Of a DNA stretch of 34,955 bases, positions 33,281-34,955 are shown in pieces; position 1 is the first letter of the stretch, and each line of letters begins with the position of its first letter. The translations under genes and the position numbers were made by a program. The notes beneath the pieces are model-generated. The model made no database searches, was not told the origin of the DNA, and was given only the letters and a program-made list of their open reading frames with translations. The stretch covers positions 1 to 34,955 of the forward strand of contig JAQYDN010000003.1 of assembly GCA_028724185.1 (NCBI GenBank), given 5' to 3'. Source of the stretch: Bacillota bacterium (lineage in GTDB: Bacteria; Bacillota; Clostridia; Tissierellales; Peptoniphilaceae).

Positions 33281-33793
33281 TTAAATAATACTCTCCGAAT
33301 CTTCCTTTAAGATCCTTCCCCTATCGAAAACGATCGTCAAAGAACATGCGATCACCATAAAAATAATATTGACCGCATAGTCCCTGACCGACATATCATA
33401 CATGGCGCTGACGCGACCTACGCTGACTAAACTGAAAATGACCTTTGAGCCGATCTCGACCGCCGTCAACGCGAAGAGGAGAATGACTATTCTTTTAGAG
33501 TATTTCACATTTTCCTCCGCGAAATAGGCCTCTTCGCTCAAGTTCTCGATAATTTTCCCCGCGTTTTTCAAAAGGCGTGCGACGAAAAACGAAATCACCG
33601 CGCCGCCGATAGAAGCGTATATGACCAGAGGAAGCGACATTCCATACGTTTGGGAGAGATTCATCTCCGAAATCCGATATCTAAAGGCAAAGGTCAAAAT
33701 CGCCCCGAGAAGCATCAAGAAAGTTCCTCCGTATGCGATATACTCTCCTATTTTTGCGCCGACCGAGGCGACTTTGAAAATTATTTGTCTCAT
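33281..33793 (-). CDS. DUF2975-family membrane protein (YoaS-like)
   Basis: A 170-aa protein with four hydrophobic segments: about 15-36, 52-74, 100-122 and 135-155, joined by short loops, the usual layout and length of DUF2975. Function is unknown; members sit next to a small XRE regulator, as here, and may control it or be its target. AGGGG lies about eight bases ahead of the ATG. Between the lipoprotein and regulator genes in one operon. Confidence 0.85.
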   Translation of the reverse strand: MRQIIFKVASVGAKIGEYIAYGGTFLMLLGAILTFAFRYRISEMNLSQTYGMSLPLVIYASIGGAVISFFVARLLKNAGKIIENLSEEAYFAEENVKYSKRIVILLFALTAVEIGSKVIFSLVSVGRVSAMYDMSVRDYAVNIIFMVIACSLTIVFDRGRILKEDSESII

Positions 33794-33807
33794 CGCATAC
33801 CCCTGTT

Positions 33808-34263
33808 CTATTTTCCATTCGCCATGTCTTCGACGTCGTTGACTTTTTCAAACGCCTCTTTCGACAATTGCCACGTTAGAGAACCCATCGCGGGCATCCC
33901 CTTCATCGTGATATACGGATAATTTTCATACACGTAAAAATCCACGTGACCGGTCTTTCCGTCTTCTCTCTTCGTCGAGAAGACATAATGATAGGACACT
34001 TTCGCATCTTCGGGGACATCTTTTACAAAGTCTTGATAATTCTCCTCGTCCAATTCCTCGGCACTCATTCCTATGATATTGGAGAAATAATCCAACACAT
34101 CTTGATCGCTCGTCTTAAGGATCTTTCGACCGTCCGCATCGTAAACTTCCATCTTATCCTGTCTCGCACCTCCGCTATCGAAGCTCCTTTCGCTTCCTCC
34201 GCAGGCGGATAAAAAACACGCGCTTATGCACGCGACCACGAATAATACGGCGATTCTTTTCAT
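33808..34263 (-). CDS. small lipoprotein of unknown function
   Basis: A 151-aa exported lipoprotein with lipobox FLSAC (Cys21) and a short Gly/Ser tether. The mature part has alternating strands (KMEVYDADGRKILKTSDQDV, VSYHYVFSTKRED, VDFYVYENYPYITMKG) ending in LTWQLSKEAFEKVN, suggesting a small alpha/beta fold; I cannot name the family. GGGAGGGGA is just upstream of the ATG. First gene of the DUF2975-XRE operon, 15 bases before it, so it is probably a partner of the membrane protein. Confidence 0.75.
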   Translation of the reverse strand: MKRIAVLFVVACISACFLSACGGSERSFDSGGARQDKMEVYDADGRKILKTSDQDVLDYFSNIIGMSAEELDEENYQDFVKDVPEDAKVSYHYVFSTKREDGKTGHVDFYVYENYPYITMKGMPAMGSLTWQLSKEAFEKVNDVEDMANGK

Positions 34264-34282
34264 ATTCCCCTCCCCGGCATAA

Positions 34283-34345
34283 ATTATTGTAAAACGATAA
34301 TTCTCTTGTTTTTATTATTGTAAAACGATAATTTTAATTTGTCAA
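34283..34345 (-). promoter_or_regulatory. promoter with two identical 20-bp operator copies
   Basis: ATTATTGTAAAACGATAATT occurs at 34283-34302 and again at 34314-34333, 31 bases apart. Each is an imperfect palindrome (ATTAT-T/C-G ... CGATAAT). On the minus strand a perfect TTGACA (34340-34345), 17-base spacer and TACAAT (34317-34322) form the promoter; the distal copy overlaps the spacer and -10, the other lies just past the start of transcription. This is the layout of a repressor site. Confidence 0.8.
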
Positions 34346-34436
34346 TTGTATTATTTTAAGATCGCAGACACCGAACCGTCTCGTTCAAGTCGCGTCCTTA
34401 TGTCTTTGCTTTATCTTTAGGCGCCGGATTTCTGGC

Positions 34437-34466
34437 ACAAAAAAAGCAAGCCGAAGCTTGCTCTTT
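34437..34466 (-). terminator. intrinsic terminator of the alanine symporter gene
   Basis: Stem AGCAAGC/GCTTGCT with loop CGAA (34445-34462), followed on the minus strand by seven T. Confidence 0.9.
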
Positions 34467-34471
34467 GTTTC

Positions 34472-34955
34472 TTATTTCCAGTAGTCCAGTTTACCCTCGT
34501 CGATGCCGATATCTCTCGCCACGAATTGCGGATCTTTTCCGGCCTTCACCTGTTTCTTGTAGTCCTTCAAAGCCGCGAGTGCTTGATTTCCGAGCACGAG
34601 GATCGTCGGAATGTTGACGAGTACCATCAGCGCCATCAAGAAATCCGCGATATTCCACGCCGCTTCCATCTCGATACTGGATCCGATAAAGATCAGGGCG
34701 ATGGCGATGAGGCGGTAGATGAGCATAAACGTCTTCGACGGCGTCTTTTTATTTAAATATTTAAGACAGCTGTCGACATAGTATAGGTTCCCGAGAAGGG
34801 TCGTAAACGCGAAGAGCGTCAACGATAGCGTTATAAAGATGTATCCGTAGTGTCCGAATACCGTCGCGAGCGCCTCTTGTACGTAGGCGGCACCGGCGAG
34901 TTCTTCGGTCGCCTCGACACCCGATGCCATCGACATAAAAGCGGTCGCCGAGCAG
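34472..34955 (-). CDS. alanine/glycine:cation symporter (AGCS/AlsT family), C-terminal part
   Basis: The last 161 residues of an AGCS sodium-alanine symporter; the frame runs off the right window edge. The conserved CxATA-SG block of the family is seen as CSATAFMSMASG at the edge, followed by TLFAFTTLLGNLYYVDSCLKYL and three more hydrophobic segments, then a short polar cytoplasmic tail. Full-length relatives have about 450 residues, so about two thirds lie outside. Monocistronic at this end, with its own terminator. Confidence 0.9.
   Translation of the reverse strand, partial: CSATAFMSMASGVEATEELAGAAYVQEALATVFGHYGYIFITLSLTLFAFTTLLGNLYYVDSCLKYLNKKTPSKTFMLIYRLIAIALIFIGSSIEMEAAWNIADFLMALMVLVNIPTILVLGNQALAALKDYKKQVKAGKDPQFVARDIGIDEGKLDYWK

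Noticed and set aside
1-34955. CRISPR array, tRNA, insertion sequence or prophage
   Set aside because: No regularly spaced repeats, cloverleaf-like sequence, transposase or phage structural gene was recognised by eye.

Overview
The window looks like a chromosomal segment of a low-complexity-free, roughly 50% GC Bacillota (Firmicutes) anaerobe, probably of the Clostridia/Tissierellia type (Peptoniphilaceae-like; inference only). Support: the left edge is the 5' end of a 16S rRNA gene on the minus strand with a Firmicutes-type start, ribosome binding sites are strong AAGGAGG types, and the gene set includes a DnaD/DnaI-type primosome pair, SLH-anchored surface protein, XpaC/TelA, LrgAB, DUF2975/YozG-type regulator and CidA/LrgA proteins. 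No phage, IS element, CRISPR array or tRNA was seen. It reads as core chromosome with a few lineage-specific small operons.

Layout. 1-440: 16S start and three tandem rRNA promoters, abutting the terminator of a 1714-aa S-layer-homology protein (443-5587, -) that carries lamin-tail, OB-fold and PHP metallophosphoesterase domains. 5909-7066 (-): PLP aminotransferase, divergent from an IclR regulator-CPBP protease-unknown protein operon (7165-9233, +). 9294-10366 (-): LURP-one-like protein and a possible papain/C39-fold protein. 10440-13977 (+): heterodimeric ABC exporter with one degenerate ATP site; then a small GlsB-type membrane protein (14098-14346). 14414-16586 (-): amino-acid ABC importer (binding lipoprotein, permease, ATPase). 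16712-17768 (+): LrgA-LrgB. 17834-21023 (+): ClC-type chloride/proton antiporter translationally coupled to an orphan type-I substrate-binding lipoprotein and a membrane protein. 21022-21147: a structured, terminator-bounded intergenic element. 21260-22357 (-): secreted FIVAR-repeat protein. 22739-23929 (-): second PLP aminotransferase with a near-consensus promoter. 24067-28282 (-): DEAD-box RNA helicase, GNAT acetyltransferase, DnaD and DnaC/DnaI-like loader, apparently one operon with an intrinsic terminator in its leader. 28549-30799 (+): XpaC-TelA pair. 31076-32776 (-): Na/Pi cotransporter with PhoU domain behind a Pho-box-like triple repeat. 33050-34263 (-): lipoprotein-DUF2975-XRE regulator operon behind two identical 20-bp operator copies. 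34472-34955 (-): C-terminal part of an alanine/sodium symporter.

The most promising unexplained signals are the structured element between the convergent terminators at 21 kb, the leader terminator of the helicase operon, the duplicated operator of the DUF2975 operon, the Pho-box-like array, and the small membrane-protein frame at 30.9 kb that lacks a normal start codon. All functional calls are from reading the sequence and known family motifs; no database search was run.
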